Below, one piece after another: positions 1 to 13,516 of a stretch of DNA of 64,000 nucleotides. Origin of the DNA: Parasponia andersonii (lineage: Eukaryota; Streptophyta; Magnoliopsida; Rosales; Cannabaceae); contig JXTB01000229.1 of the NCBI GenBank assembly GCA_002914805.1, forward strand, positions 273,221 to 337,220, in the 5' to 3' direction. Every line of letters starts with the position of its first letter. Position 1 is the first letter of the stretch. A model generated the notes under the pieces. The model did not search any database, was not told the origin of the DNA, and saw nothing but the letters and a program-made list of their open reading frames with translations. A program made the position numbers and the translations under genes.

Positions 1-2862
1 AATACTGATATCCTCTCGTAGGAGTTCTTGTTAGTAGAGTAGAGGACTAAATTAAATGGTAGTTAGAAATATGAGATATGAGATATTTGTCTTATTTTCT
101 AAATGAAATTGTTTCAGTTTAACTTGTTAATTGTATGACTTCCCGTAGGAGACTTGTAATTAATGGAAAGCTGAATTACTATGAATATTAGTGATAGTCT
201 TAGGGATACTTCACTTGCATATTGTAGATTCTATTTTACATTATATTAATTATTCAAAATATTTCTTGCATGATGTTTGCTATTATATGAATTAATTTAT
301 TTTCATTCAAATAGATATGTCCTTAATTCCTTTACCCACTGTACTCACACGCACATAATTTGTATGGTTAGACTATATTGTCTTGATTAATGTAACCTAG
401 ATTTAGTACTTATGGCTGATAAGTTATTAAGTTTTTACTCTTATATGTTCGTCCACATTCACTAGTGAGACTAGTGAAGAAAAATAAAGCATATATGTGG
501 TAGGAAAATTCCTAAAAAATTCATTGATATATGTTGACATACGATGTCCAATATGTTACAGTATGAAATTCAAGGAATTCAAACTACTATAATATTATGC
601 TAAATCTCAGTGAGATTTTTAATGAACATCTTCACCAAGCTATAGTAGCTAAAGGTGAATTTTCTAATCTCTAGCTAAAAGGAATATGTTTCTTATATAG
701 CATTAAAGGATATTGAAAGAATTGTTAGGGATACCTATACAATACTTGATTGAAAGGTAATAACAATTTATTGTTCATTAACTTATTTTAGTGAATGACT
801 TAATGAATTTTGGATAGGATTCAAGAATCATTAACTATGTTTGCATGCCTGTTGCAAAGGGATCCATAGAAACTAAAGAGTTTAGTGAAGATAAGTTCAC
901 TAAGAGTAAGGACTTCAATGGCTATAGTGTCTATACATAAATGAGAAATATTTTAATTCATGTTTGATAAATTTATAAATTAGGACATTAAAAATTGTCA
1001 AGCATTTAAGAAGAATTTGATTTTTGTTTCATACTTGATGAAACGATATTATTCTGTTTGTCTCAACGACAAAGTCTCTATGTAAAAGAATAATATTCTT
1101 AATTATGCTAAATGACATTTTTATTGACCTAAATTATTCTCATTGTATAATACTAATAATGATGAGATTGAACATGATAAATCTAATCATAAAAAGTGAG
1201 TGAGTACTAAGAATAAAACATATTTTTACTTCGGTTATATTAACCTAAATATGATCCAATGATTGGTTAAGGATAAGCATCTAAACTTGTTAGAAACCAT
1301 ACATTCACCAATCTATGAATCCTATCTAGAAGGTAAAATAACCAAAAAGGTCCTTTGTTGAAAAAGACCTAAGAGTACAAGAATGTTTAAAAATAGTACA
1401 TATTGTTGTTTGCGGGCCCTTGAGCAATCAAGCCCAATGAGGTTTTGAATATATCATTATGAATGATTATTCAAAAATTTTGTTATGTTTACCTAATGTG
1501 ACTGCTAATTGAATTCTTTCGAAAAGTTCAAAGAATTAAAAGTAAAAACCAAAAGGTAATTAGGAAAAGTATAAAGACTCATTAATTGGATCGAAGCGTT
1601 GAATACCTCTATAGAGAATTCTTAGTAATATCTCACAGACAATAAAACTTTTTGACTATGATTAAGTTGTTGTTCAATTATTCATTATTACGACCTCAAA
1701 GTAAGTTATTTCTTGAGGATTTAACTGATGATGTAATCATTCTATCTATGAAAGATAGATTAGAGTAAGTACTTAGGAAGGATAAATCACTAGAAGATCA
1801 ACATATATCGGACCCTCATTGTAGTGAGAGGACTGTGAGACAATCTAGTAGATATTTAGGAAGAGGAGAGTCCTATAACCTAGAATCTGATTACTTTATC
1901 TACTAAGAGGAAATAGATGATGTTGATATAGATCTTTGGCAAAAAGGAATAGAATCCATATTAGAGTCTATGTACTCTAATAAAATCTAGGAACTTATAG
2001 ATCCACCTGGAAGGGTAAAATCTTTTAGGTGTAAAGTTAGTCTATAAGAGAAAAAGAGGAATAGACAGGAAAGTAAAGACTTTCAAGGCAAGTTAGTTGC
2101 AAAATGATTATATACAGAAGGAATGTATATTTTGTTATTATGATGAAGTCTATTCATATACTCTTTTCTATAGTCATATCTCTTGATTATGAGATATAGT
2201 AAATAGACATCAAGATGACTTTCCTGAATAGTAATCTTGACAAATATATCTAAAAGATACAGCCAGAGGGATTCATTGAAAAAAGCCAAGAAAGTAAAGT
2301 TTGTGAAACTTTAGAGATCTAATTTATAGACTTAAGCATTTGTCTAGAATTTATTGATTTGATCAATACATAGACGAATCTTGTATCTATAAAAGATTCA
2401 GGACAGCAAAGTGATTTTTCTGATTTATATATATTGATGATATACTAATCATTGGAAATGATATAGGATGACAATCATTAATAAGAATTTGGTTAGCATG
2501 ATAGTATGATATTTATTATACTATTGGAATAGTAAGTTGTTACTAATCTAATCCAGAACCTGAACATAGAGTTATAGTCAAGTGTATCCTTAAGTATATA
2601 TGCTTGTCTATTCTGGAGAAAGATCTGATTTATGTAAGATATATTAATTCGGATGATCGATCTGAAAATATACTCCAGAGGATTTAACTTTTGTTATGTG
2701 TTAACCCTAATAGCGAGATGCTATAGTAAGTAAGATAGCCTTAGCAGAAGAACCTTACTGATTCGTTTACCAAATCTTTAGCAATCAAAGTATTTGAGGA
2801 TCACCTAGAAGGAATAGGACTGCGTGATATGTCACATCTACTTTAAAGGGCAAGTGGGAGAT
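1..2862 (+). mobile_element. Decayed Copia retrotransposon, 3' part of internal region
   Basis: This is the protein-coding interior of a Ty1/Copia element running off the left edge. No long open frame survives, but short blocks translate to Copia polymerase signatures. At about 2005-2110 there is a block resembling the start of the reverse transcriptase domain. At 2430-2441 there is the RT active-site YIDD motif, followed by ILIIGND. At about 2750-2850 the typical Copia C-terminal block of the form PFTKSLA...H...GLR is followed by the polypurine tract. The blocks are broken by many stops and frameshifts, so the copy is old and non-autonomous. The order RT, end block, polypurine tract, LTR fixes the orientation as plus. 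The 5' LTR and gag lie outside the window. Confidence is high for Copia and low for exact domain limits. Confidence 0.8.
2005..2850 (+). pseudogene. Copia reverse transcriptase / RNase H remnant
   Basis: This stretch carries the recognisable RT-RNase H blocks of the Copia element. The pre-RT block lies around 2005-2110. The YIDD catalytic motif is at 2430-2441, where two adjacent aspartate codons mark the metal-binding pair. The RNase H tail ends just before the polypurine tract at about 2845. Stops and frameshifts interrupt every block, so no functional enzyme can be made. Confidence 0.7.
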
Positions 2863-4530
2863 TGTTGGGAATATGCCCTAGAAAGAAGTTTCTTTGTTTG
2901 GCATTTTAAATAATGTTTATTGGATTTAAGTGTTATTTATTTGTAATTAATAAATTCCATATTATGTCTCAATAATATACATATGGTGTTTATATTTTCT
3001 ATTATGCAAATGTCTAAAAGTTTCCATGACTAATAATGAGTAATAAATAATTATTCGTGTGAAGTGTTCACATGTGGAAGACTAAATTATTTATTTCATT
3101 ATATCTAAATTAAAAGTTCACATTCTGCAATTAAAGATGGAATACTTTATTTTTTCATAGAATATAGTGTTGTCTATTTCAACGGGATTAATGAAGTCTC
3201 CAATCATCGAAGTGTCTGACTTCGGATAAAAACACTAGTGCGTTATAAGAAAGTTATAAGTGCATTGAACTGGATCAAGTGAAAATAGAATTTGAGGTTA
3301 AATGCTGTAACTCAATATTCTATCTTTCACTAATCTAGCACTATTGCAAGATTACCTTAATCCTAGTGATTGTCGAACTTGCTTTCATGAGTTTTATCTT
3401 TTTGACTTACTAAAGGACTAATTCCGATTATATGGTTCGAATTCCGGTATCTTGGAAGATAAGATTTGTGAATTGACAAGAACGCCTTTCATGATTTGGA
3501 CATCATGCATATAACATCACTTTGAGTTTTTTTAAGGACTTGGATAATAAAAAACCAGGCGTCAGGTATTCACTTTGTGAATTTGACTATGTTTGTATAG
3601 GTAGTTACAAACACCGTAGTCAATTATTATCCATTAGATGAAAAATAGCAACTCAAAGGTAAATATGTACTAGAGAGGTAATACAGTAATTTCACCTCAC
3701 TAGTACGGCATTGTATCGGGGGTATATTTGCAGGTATAGTATATGCTAAATGGATCAAGTTAATTAAAGTGTTCATTAGCTTCAGAGAAAATATATGACA
3801 TTTAGTCTAAGAATGCAATATTGGGCCTATAGTGGAGTGCCTCAATATTAATAGATATGGCCCAGTCATAATTAAGAGTTAACTATGATTATGGGTAGTT
3901 AGCCCATTGGAGCTTAGACTATTTGGATCCATAAGGTCCTATGTCTAGCTCACACATAGCCTAATAACTAATTGAATGGTCAGTTGAGCCCAATAAGCCC
4001 ATTAGGATTTACATCTCTTTAAATACTTAAGAGAAAAGTTCTCCTAAGTCACTCTAAGGGTTCTACACGCCACTTATGCACAGTAACTGTGCTTTTTCAT
4101 TTGACAGATAGAAAAAGAGAGAGTGGGAGAGACGAGCCACTACGGGAGAAGTCCCGTGTTCGTTTATGGCCGCTAAGGGAGAGATACCCATGGTCGTAGA
4201 CGTGCACTCAAGGAAAAGGAAGATCGTCTTCCGGATCGTTCGCTCATCTCTCGTTGGGAATCAAGATTGTGCCCACACACCAGATCATTCAATGGGCTCT
4301 AGAGAATAGATGGGAAGGCTCAATGGTTGTGAAGCACTTCTAGGTTTTATCTAAACCAAGATCCATGAATTGATTTATGTTAGATCAACGGTCCTACGTT
4401 TTTGTTTTATAAAGTTTCAAGAAAAGTTTTGAAATACCTATTCCGCTACATTCTTGATTTATTTACAAAACTGCGGACATCATTTTCGGTAAAATCGTCT
4501 TTCGAAATTTATTTTTCAGAATTTCCAGCA
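2863..4530 (+). repeat. 3' LTR of the Copia element
   Basis: The LTR starts with TGTTGGGAATATGCCCTAG directly after a purine-rich tract (2845-2862, AAAGGGCAAGTGGGAG), the expected plus-strand primer next to a 3' LTR. I place its end at the CA of ...TTTCCAGCA (4529-4530). This gives TG...CA ends and a length of about 1.67 kb. The end is less certain than the start, because the partner LTR is outside the window and no target-site duplication can be tested. Confidence 0.7.
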
Positions 4531-5290
4531 CTATCGACATTTGTTGTGCTAAGTACTTCTGTGTTGGAAATTTACACTCATGGTAATTCTAGTCTTATTC
4601 TTAACTAGAAATGTCTTGTGTATATGATTGTTACTTGCTCGTATGAGGAACGGTAAATGACTTATGTCGTTGTACTCTTATTGTCATTTTTGATCTCTAA
4701 AACTCGTTTATCTTAGGTGGTGTAACATAAGTGCATTTTTTTTCAATTTGAAATCTTGTTGAGTGCAATCTTGTGTGAATGAACATGTTGTTTGAGTTTT
4801 TGGACTCGAGGATTATTTATGCCCAAATTTAGCATTAGACTAATAGAATTATCCTAGTGTGTTATTAATCTGGTATTATCTAGAAACGATATTATATGTA
4901 CCTAACATTTGATCTGCTACTCTAGTTAGGTACCTAACAATCAGTGCTCAGTTTATAGGAGTCTTGTACTTTCGACTACTAATCTTTGTTGTCGTTACTA
5001 CTATTAAGACTAATTACTGACTCGAGGTCATTGTCTCCAATCTCTTGAATTGAAATCCCATTATCTACTCGTGAACTATCTTATGATTCCATATATTTCT
5101 TTGTGTACGTTCCTATCTCATACTCTTGTACGGTATCGATGCGTCAATGGCATTCAATGGTAGACGAGAAATATTTATTTCACACTTCTTGATTCACCAA
5201 GTATTTGGCTCAGTACTAATTAATTTTATGATTAATTATTCACCCTCATTCCAATAGCTATTCTAAGCAATACGACTCACACATCTTGGT
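4531..5290. other. Unassigned spacer between Copia LTR and Gypsy 3' end
   Basis: No gene or repeat could be recognised. The stretch lies between the Copia LTR and the last bases of a Gypsy element, so it may be decayed Gypsy sequence into which the Copia element inserted. Short open frames here have no recognisable protein features. Confidence 0.4.
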
Positions 5291-5334
5291 TTTTATTTCA
5301 ATTTCGGGACGAAATCCTTTTAAGGAGGGAAGGA
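5291..5334 (+). mobile_element. Gypsy element 3' end and polypurine tract
   Basis: The sequence TTTCGGGACGAAATCC followed by TTTTAAGGAGGGAAGGA matches the hallmark end of plant chromovirus-type Gypsy polyproteins and their polypurine tract. It abuts the LTR that starts at 5335. It shows that the downstream LTR is a 3' LTR of an otherwise deleted plus-strand Gypsy element and not a solo LTR. Confidence 0.65.
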
Positions 5335-7939
5335 TATAAAAACCCAAATTTATCAAGGGTATTCTAGTCTTTTTCTTTTCAAAAAAAAAAAAATATATAT
5401 ATAATATTTTGATTAAGTGGTGGGACCCACTTTTGATTTTTAAATACACTTTTTTTCTTTAATTCTCTCTCTACCTGACAACTCTCTCTCTCTTTTTCTT
5501 TTTCTTTTTCCATTTCCTTTTCATTTTCTCCTTCTTTCTTCTTCTTCTTCTTCTTCTTCTTCTTCATAAACTTAAAAAAAAAAAAAACAGCCACCATCAC
5601 AAACTGCAAGCTGGAGCTTCTCCCCCACGATTGGCGTCGAGCCTTTCCAGCAAATTAGCTCCAGTAAGTCGATTTCTAAGTTTATTTCGGCGTTTTACAA
5701 ATAAATATGTGGCATAAATACAATTATTTTTGTGATGTTATTTTTAGGGCTGTAAAAATTTTATGAGGTGGAAGAAAAAATTGAATCATTAATGAATATG
5801 GTAGCGTTATGTTAAAATGATATCCGGTTAGAAAGAAATCTTAAATTGAAAAATGTGATATTTTTCTAATACAGGAAGAAAAGTGATATTTTTCTAAAAC
5901 TAAATAGTGTTGGACTAGAGTCTATTACTATTCAGATTCGGGCCTTGGGCTGAGCTTTGAAAACTGTCATTTTCTAAAATATTTATGCGAAAATGACATT
6001 TTTACACATAATCAGCAAAGTCGATAATTTTTTCAAATATTTTCGAAAGTGACATTTTTTAAATAATTATGTGATAATGATATTTTCTGACATATTTCAA
6101 AAAAGTGATATTTATTTAAATAAACAACAAAGATGATATTTTTCTAAATACTTTGAAAATAGACATTTTTCAAATTAATTCTAAAAAGAGACATTTTTGT
6201 AATTCTCAGATTTAGAGCCTGTTCAATTCTCGGAATCTCGAAATTGATTTTTGATTTTAAATTTGGATTTAATAAGGTCGAGAAACAAATTTTGATATAT
6301 AATATCACTATGTTTTGAAATGGCACAAATTGTAAGGCTCGTGAGTAGTCTCATTTTGTGAGTCGTGGGCACGGGTCCAGTCCGAGCCCGAATCGGTCAA
6401 ACTATATGTCTAACCTAGTATTTCTGGGTACTCTGAATCCATTGGTGAGGTCTGTTTCACGATCTGAAGCTCTAATTGAAAATCAAGTTTTCAAAGCTAT
6501 CAATCAAAGGCTCGAAAACGATGTCCGACCTTCCAAACAATACCAAAATGATGCCAAACTTTCTCCATAGCTCCATAGCACTATTTAGATATTCAATGGA
6601 AGTAGGGGTTTAATTACCTAGTTTTATACATAATTTAATTTAAAATTTACATTATGACTATGTTGTGAAAAATCGTGAATTAAACAATATTTTAATGAAC
6701 TATTAGAAAATCTTGGATTATTTTGAAATTGGACTGTATGACTTCTATACATGTTTATAAAATCGTGATCTTAGGTAATTTAGCAGATTTCCTACCTAAG
6801 GTATATTAAATTCCAGAATAATATCAAGTGGAGTTTTAAAGCATTGTTTGGTTATGTTCTGCATGGTTATTATTATTATTATTATTCTATATCTTGTTAC
6901 ATATTGTACATACCATAGAATCACACATGAGATACATTTTAGGCATCACAGTATTGTAGTAGGTGGATTAGTACACCCGCCTTCGGTGAGAGCCCGTAAA
7001 CTCACGCGGGGTTTTTCTGATTATTCTCATTCAGTAGGTGTAGGCATTCAGTTACCCCTCCGGTACGGTAGGCTAGACACATATATGTCCCTACAGTTTT
7101 TAGGGATAGTTATCAGGCAGAGAGTACTTATTACACGCAGTACAAGTTACTCTAATTTGTGATGAGAGGGTGTGAGCTCGTGGGATGCTTTGATTTATGA
7201 CATGTACAAATGTGTAATTTTGGTTTTAGTTTTGAATATATGACTACTTTGGATATTAATTATTTTATACCTGGTTTATAAATGGATTTTGGAAAAAGTA
7301 TTAACCATGCAGGTTTGATAAAATTTGCAACAATAATAAAAAAAAATGTAATTGAATTTCTACTGAGCATTCACATGCTCACCCCCCTACGTCCTCCTTT
7401 TTTCAGGTGTCGATTTATTTTGTGTAATTATTCTGGTGGCCTGGCAAGTATGCTTAGCATATGCCTGCAGTTCCAATCCTCTTTATTGGTTAGTTTGTAC
7501 TCTGTATCAATTACTATTTTCTAAGTCAAAATTTATTTAGCCAATAGTAATATATTTACTGAGTAGATGTACGAGAATGATTTTTGTTATTAAATCGAGT
7601 ACTTAGAAAATAAAATGATTTTATGCAAATTATTTGAACATTAAGTCAAGGGTTTTAATTTGAATTGTTTTATTAAACTTCATCAATTAATAAAAATTTT
7701 TAAACTAGTTAAATAGGATTTTCTCTCATCTTAAAATGAAAAATTTACTTGGAAATTTAAAACTGGTAGATAATATCATAATTTTTTTAATTTTTTCCAA
7801 TCTTATAATTTACTTACTTTTAAGGACTAAACTTAAATTTCAAGTACTTAAGTTTTTCTGAAATTTTAGAAACTACCATTCATCACTATTTTCACTTAAA
7901 ATTACTAAAAGTCACAGCCTTAGATTTTTGGTCGTGACA
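5335..7939 (+). repeat. Gypsy-family LTR, copy A (3' LTR)
   Basis: This 2605-bp LTR begins TATAAAAACCC (TG mutated to TA) next to the polypurine tract and ends GGTCGTGACA at 7939. It is homologous along its length to the inverse copy at 19102-21702, and shares blocks with copies at 46.2-47.9, 50.0-52.3, 56.8-58.2 and 63.4-64.0 kb. Diagnostic shared blocks are ATATGTCTAACCTAG (about 6403), the AYACATGAG block (about 6920), the ACTCACGCGGG block (about 7000) and GATGAGAGG (about 7160). The 5' third holds a run of degenerate GTGAYATTTTTCTAAA units (about 5850-6210) and a CTT/CT microsatellite (5460-5570). The GTGAGCTCGTGGG block lies at about 7170. Confidence 0.75.
5470..5567. repeat. CT and TTC microsatellite in LTR A
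   Basis: An imperfect (CT)n tract and T-rich stretch run into a (TTC)n run at about 5533-5566. The position near the start of the LTR corresponds to the expanded (CT)n in LTR copy D, so the pyrimidine tract is a feature of the family. Confidence 0.7.
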
Positions 7940-10900
7940 TAGTATATAAAAATTTGAATGCAGTTTATAACATTGTTAGTATGAGGTTCTAGTTTTTAGT
8001 ATATTCAATTAAAAATTTAGGGTTTGTTATTTTTTGTTGAGGAATTCCTATTTTAGTTCATGATTGTGGCGAAAAATATAAGTTTTGATATATATTAAAT
8101 CTGATCTAACTTATATAAATTTGATTCATAATTTTTTATACGTAGTATATAGAATTTTGAATGAGTTTATGACATTATTTTTCAGGTATATATTTATAAT
8201 TTGGGAGAATATGGTGGAGATTTGAATGTGAGAGAATTTAGAATTGGATTCAACATATGTTTTGTACATATTTGATTTTTGTTTGATTCATAAACTTGTG
8301 TTCTTGGTTCATGAAATCATATACTTAGTTCATAAAGTTGTCAATGTGATTCATAACTTTATATCTTTAGTTTATAAAACTGTATTTCATAAAATTATGT
8401 TTCATATATGAGAATATATATCATATAAATTAGTTCTTGACATATTATGTTCCTAACTTTAAGTCTTTAGTTCATATATTTAACTCTTTGGTTCAAATTC
8501 ATAACTTGTTTAGTACATAAAATTTTATTGTTAGTTCATAAAGTTGTTAGTGTAGTTCATAAGTTTGTGTCTTTGGTTTATAAAGTTATGTTTTAGACAT
8601 GAGAATATATCTTCTTAAAAATTTTCTATTTGGTGTATAAAGTTAGATATCTGGTTCTATTTGATTTTCTTGCCGATATTATTCTGTTTGGTTCATAAAT
8701 TTATGTTTTTAGTTCATGAATTTGTGAGTGTGATTCATGATATTATAATTATAGTCTATATCTACTATGTACCCTTTATTTAATTCATTCAATTCCTAAA
8801 CTTATCTATATGGTTCATAAAGTTATCAATTTATGTTCGTTTTTTGTTTAACATCTATTTAATTTGTATTTGATTAATAATTTTATATTTTTGGTTCATA
8901 ACCTTATGTATTTGTTTGACATTTCATTATAGTATTTGTTAAGTTGAACATGGTATATGATTTTTAATGCTTGGTATATGACTTGTAAAATCTAATAATT
9001 TCTCTCACGAATACAAAACTGATCGTGGAATATTTGTGATCAAAAGAGCAAACGTATTAATGATGAATGTCAGCAAAAAAAAAAGTAACATAAGACAAAA
9101 TCGCATTCTATTGGTAAAAAATGGTCATAAAACTCTATTATTGGGGCGAATACACGATAAGAAAGGGATACAAAAGTGATACAGAAACACAAAAATGAAC
9201 TTGATATGGAACTTGTGCTCTTATTTTGGTTTAGCAAAAATAATATAGTCTTTTAGTTTGATAAAGATTATTGTACTGAATACTTTTAATTGTGAAGATA
9301 TTTAATATTAGACAATTTTCTCGTTAGTTTATATATTTTATATAATGCAATTTGATATAAATCTAAATTGTTACTTACTTGTTTCTAGTTATTCACTTTG
9401 TGAGGTACACTTGAATATTTTTTTTAAAAGGCTAAAACTATTTAAGAATGATAATATATATTGAAAAAATTCTCTCTTTATGATATATAATCTTTTGAAC
9501 TAGATATATAAGATTTTATTCATGGTTTATTCTAATATGAAATAGGTACAACTTTTAATACTCTAACATGATATATGAACTAATACACTATACTGAACGA
9601 TCATAACCTAACTAAGAAATCGTATATAAATTTTTCATTTCGAACACAATATATATGTTCATATACAATCACTCAACTCAAAAATCGTCCATAATATTTT
9701 TTTTTCACTGCTTCATAAGAGTTCGCCAGTAATATATGTATTCATACATAATCTGGTTTATATATTATACATAATGATGATTTTTTTGTTCCACCAATAA
9801 AAAAACAAATTCAATAATATAGCAAGGAATTTAGTACATAGCCTCATATATCATGACAAAATTGAATATACGAAAACTAAAAATTCATGTACCTAAAAGT
9901 ATAAAAGCTTAGAAACAATATAACAATATCAAATATCTAAAATAATGAATTTAGTATGCAACCACATATACAAAGACAAAATATCTGTATACCAAGACCA
10001 AAAATTCATATACCTAGATATGAAAAAAAAATCCATTCGTTTCAAAATAAAACAAACAATAAACTCAATACAAAAAAAATAATAATCCATATGTCCCATA
10101 AATTGATATCATAGATCTATAATGACGCCATCATTTAATAGAAGCTTCAAATTCCATAAAAAAGTACTTAAAATTCCATTTTCATAAACTTCATAATGAG
10201 TATATAAATATGTATAAAGAAACCAAGAAAAAAATATTAATAAAAAAATAATATCACATCTACTAGTTTAGGAGGTACATACATACGTATACCAAGTTAA
10301 AAAATCCATATACTAAACATAAAAAATCATATACCACAAAAAAAATCAGAATAGAAACAATATACTTGAATTCAAACTCTTGATCAATAATAGCAAAATA
10401 ATTAATATATTAATCAATAATAGCCATATAATGTATACCATCACGATAAAATGATGATAACAAGACCAATAATATATGAACCAAATAAGAGTACTGAATA
10501 TCTAAGATTAATAATAACAAAAATAAAGTATATACTAATATAGAAAACACATATACTAAAACCAAAAATATATGAACCAAACAAGAAATATAGAATATGT
10601 TCAACAACAAAAATCAGTAAACAGTAATACCATATACCACAAAACAGATCACAAATACTACTACAAATATTACATATACCATGACTAAACATTAATGAAT
10701 GATTGCCAATTACAAAAACTAATTTTAAAACACACAACAAAATACAAAAAAGTTGTTAAGATCTAACAAAAAAATAATACTATACTTAAATTAAAATTAG
10801 TTATAACATGAACTCTTAATATAAATGAAAATTCCCAAAACTAATACACAATAAGATCAAATCAAAATTAAGAAAATAATACATATCAAAACAAATCCAA

Positions 10901-11142
10901 AATAAAAATATTAGAGATTCGACCAAAACAAATACACAAATTGTCAAATACGCTGAAGATTTGAGAAGATGAATAATACGACCTCAAAGAAGATGATAAT
11001 GAACTAAATAATGCCAAAAAAGAAGAATAATAGAGATATACGCCGAAAAATACACGAAATAATTGTAGATCTAAAGAAAACGATGGATATTGAAGAGGAA
11101 AATAAATGGAAGAATGAGAGAGATTAAGGAAAAGAATAAAGA

Positions 11143-11173
<31 letters not shown>

Positions 11174-11340
11174 AGAAAAAAGAAGAACGAAAGATTGTAG
11201 GAAATAAAAAAAAAAAAATTTATTTAGAGCAAAAATGGAAAAATATAAATTAATTAGCTAGAAGCTTTTAAATAGGAGACATATGGCTATAAATTTTAAA
11301 TTTTGAAAATATACTTAACCAGTTTTTAAACTTTGGACAT
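7940..11340. repeat. AT-rich region with inversely oriented TTCATAA motif arrays
   Basis: There is no credible gene. About 8250-8930 is filled with irregularly spaced copies of GGTTCATAAA/AGTTCATAAAGTT, roughly every 25-45 bp. About 9850-10700 holds the reverse complement form (TATATGAACCAAA and TATACCA...). The two arrays therefore face each other across about 9.0-9.9 kb. At 11143-11169 there is a (GA)n microsatellite. Near 11330-11356 a sequence reading on the minus strand as GGAGAAAATGTGGTATATGT could be a transposon terminus. The whole block may be a decayed DNA transposon with subterminal repeats, but no paired terminus was found. Confidence 0.4.
11143..11169. repeat. (GA)n microsatellite
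   Basis: An uninterrupted GA dinucleotide run of about 13 units within a purine-rich stretch. Confidence 0.9.
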
Positions 11341-12253
11341 ATACCACATTTTCTCCTTATTCTATACATTTTATGTATAAAAATTATACCTGAAATTGGT
11401 AGATATTTTTTAACTAAAGTTATAAGTTTACACTATAAATTTATACTCTTTTTTTTTAAGGCTTCTCAAGGGGAATGTATTAAGAGCCGTTTGGGATGAC
11501 TTTTACTTCTCACAGTAAAAATATTGAAAAATCTTCCTAAGAAAGTTAATGAGTTCATACTTCATTAAAAAAAAATTTTAAATACAAAAAGATCTTGTGA
11601 GATTTTATTCAAACACTTTTAAAAGTAATTAAAAGTAACTTTTGAGCTAGATCTTTGAAAGCCATGCCAAATAGTTTCTAAATAAGTAGCCAAATTAGCT
11701 TCAAGAACAACACAAGTTTCTAAAGGAAAATTAAAAATATCATCTAAGATAGGCAAAATCCAATTTCACCCAACAAATACGATAGCACATACTATCTCCC
11801 ACTGTGGAAAAAAGATCAACAATGTATAAATTTATACTCCTCGTGATTTCACATATGAAATATATACCTAAAAACGGATAAGAAACTATTAAATCAAAAA
11901 AGCAGAATGTAAGAGCCAAAAAAAAAAAAACATAGATAATAAGCCTAAATTTTGCCATATCAAGTTGGCTTATACCGGATTGAGTTCAAGGTGGACCTAC
12001 CTAACCAGTAGTTAATTAGACTGAGTAGCCGTTTCAAAGGGTGGTATTTGATTCATAGCTGTTTTTGACAATTTCATCTTTACAAATTTGCTATAAGATT
12101 AATAGTATTTCAAGCGCTTGTTGTCCATAAAAGAAAAACCCCCCGCATTACTAAAGATTGATTTAGAACAGGGCCATTATATTATCCATCTATACAAATC
12201 CCAATTATTAGGGAAAAGAAAGAGATTAGAATCCCTAGTTGAAGGAAGACTAA
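11341..12253. other. Intergenic, nothing recognised
   Basis: AT-rich sequence without an open frame resembling a protein, RNA gene or assignable repeat. A short block at about 11480-11650 (beginning AGCCGTTTGGGATGACTTTTA) resembles the end of a MITE, but no partner end was found. Confidence 0.4.
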
Positions 12254-13154
12254 GGGCCTGTTTGGCATTGTTTACTGTTTTCTGTTCTCTAAGCTGTGTT
12301 TTCAAAGATAAGAACAAAAACTATTTTTTATTGTTTTTAAAAAACATTAGGTGTTTGGCAAATATTTTCTTAAAATCAATTTCTAGGGAAAAAATAGATG
12401 AATATATATAAAAAAAAAAAAAAGCATAGTAAAAAAAAAAATAAAAAAAAAAAACCAAAAAAAAAGGAAAAAAAAAAAAATCAAAGGAAGGAAAAAAAAA
12501 AAAAAAAAAGCAAAAAAAAAAAAGGTAGCGAGACAATGATGAAAGAGAATAAAGAAATAAAAAATGATGAGAAATATAGAAGAGAGAACCTAATGAAAAT
12601 ATACAAGAGAGAAAAAGTGATAAGAATGTATAAAGAGAAAGAATAAAAATAGAAATAGTCATAAAAGACAAAGTAACAACAGAGAATAAGAAGCGAAAAT
12701 GTTAAAAAAAAAAAGAAAGAAAGAATACAAAATGATGAGAAAAAAAAAAAGAAAGAATAAAAAATGATGAGAAGAAATGAGGAGAGCAAAAATAATCAGA
12801 TAAAATAAGGAGAAAGAATAAAAAAAGAGAAAGTGATAAAAAAAATGAAAAGAGAGAAAATAAGAAGAAAGGAAATCATAAGAGAGATGAGGAAAGAGAA
12901 AGTAATGAGAAATAAAATTGCAAAAGAATATTTATGTGATTGTCATGCAAAAGAACGAGTTTTTTTTATAAAAAATTAAGAAAAAACTTTGAAAATAATA
13001 TTTTATTATTCTCTGAATTTTTTGTTTTCTTTAATTCTATTTTTAAAAACTGTTTTCAGAGAACAAAGCGAAACACCCTTATTTATTCTCTTAAAATAGT
13101 ATTCTATTTTTAAAAATAAAAAACAATTTTTTAATTTTGATACCAAACACCTCC
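12254..13154. mobile_element. Tourist/Harbinger-like MITE, ~0.9 kb
   Basis: The left end GGGCCTGTTTGGCAT is matched at the right by ATACCAAACACCTCC, i.e. imperfect terminal inverted repeats (12 of 15 positions by eye). The element is flanked on both sides by TAA (12251-12253 and 13155-13157), and the flanks agree as CTAAG when extended. The inverted homology continues inward (the block containing TGTTCTCT on the left and CAGAGAACA on the right). The middle (about 12405-12900) is an A-rich tract with no coding sense. A TAA target duplication and GGG..GTTTGG ends suit PIF/Harbinger-type MITEs. It encodes no transposase. Confidence 0.6.
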
Positions 13155-13516
13155 TAAGTTACTTTTCTCCATAATATGAAATAGTCGAAAAGTTCTTGTA
13201 TGATTGTATCATTCTTGTTCAAATATGCAACTTATAGAATTTTAGTAAACAAATTAAGGACTTATAATGATTTTTTATTTGAGAATGAAGTTTAAAAAAA
13301 AATTGGGTAGTAATTCTTTATCTCAAGGAAAATTATCTACCATCCATTTCACTTTTTTTTTTTTGAAAAAACAAAAATGCAGATAAACAACCTATTTTTT
13401 TTTTATATAAGTATACCAATTAAGTAGAGTCTACATTTAACAGAATGACTAACCAAAAAAAATAGGGAAAAAAGTGAGAAAATTGGGATACGTGCAATCT
13501 CAATAAGTAATTAAAA

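Noticed and set aside
5379..5609. Lys/Glu-rich minus-strand frame
   Set aside because: It is a translation of the CTT/CT microsatellite in LTR A.
10410..10740. Hydrophobic minus-strand frames
   Set aside because: They come from the low-complexity TATATGAACC array and mimic membrane segments.
12118..12789. Open frames rich in Lys or Phe on both strands
   Set aside because: They arise from the A-rich core of the MITE; composition is homopolymeric with no domain.
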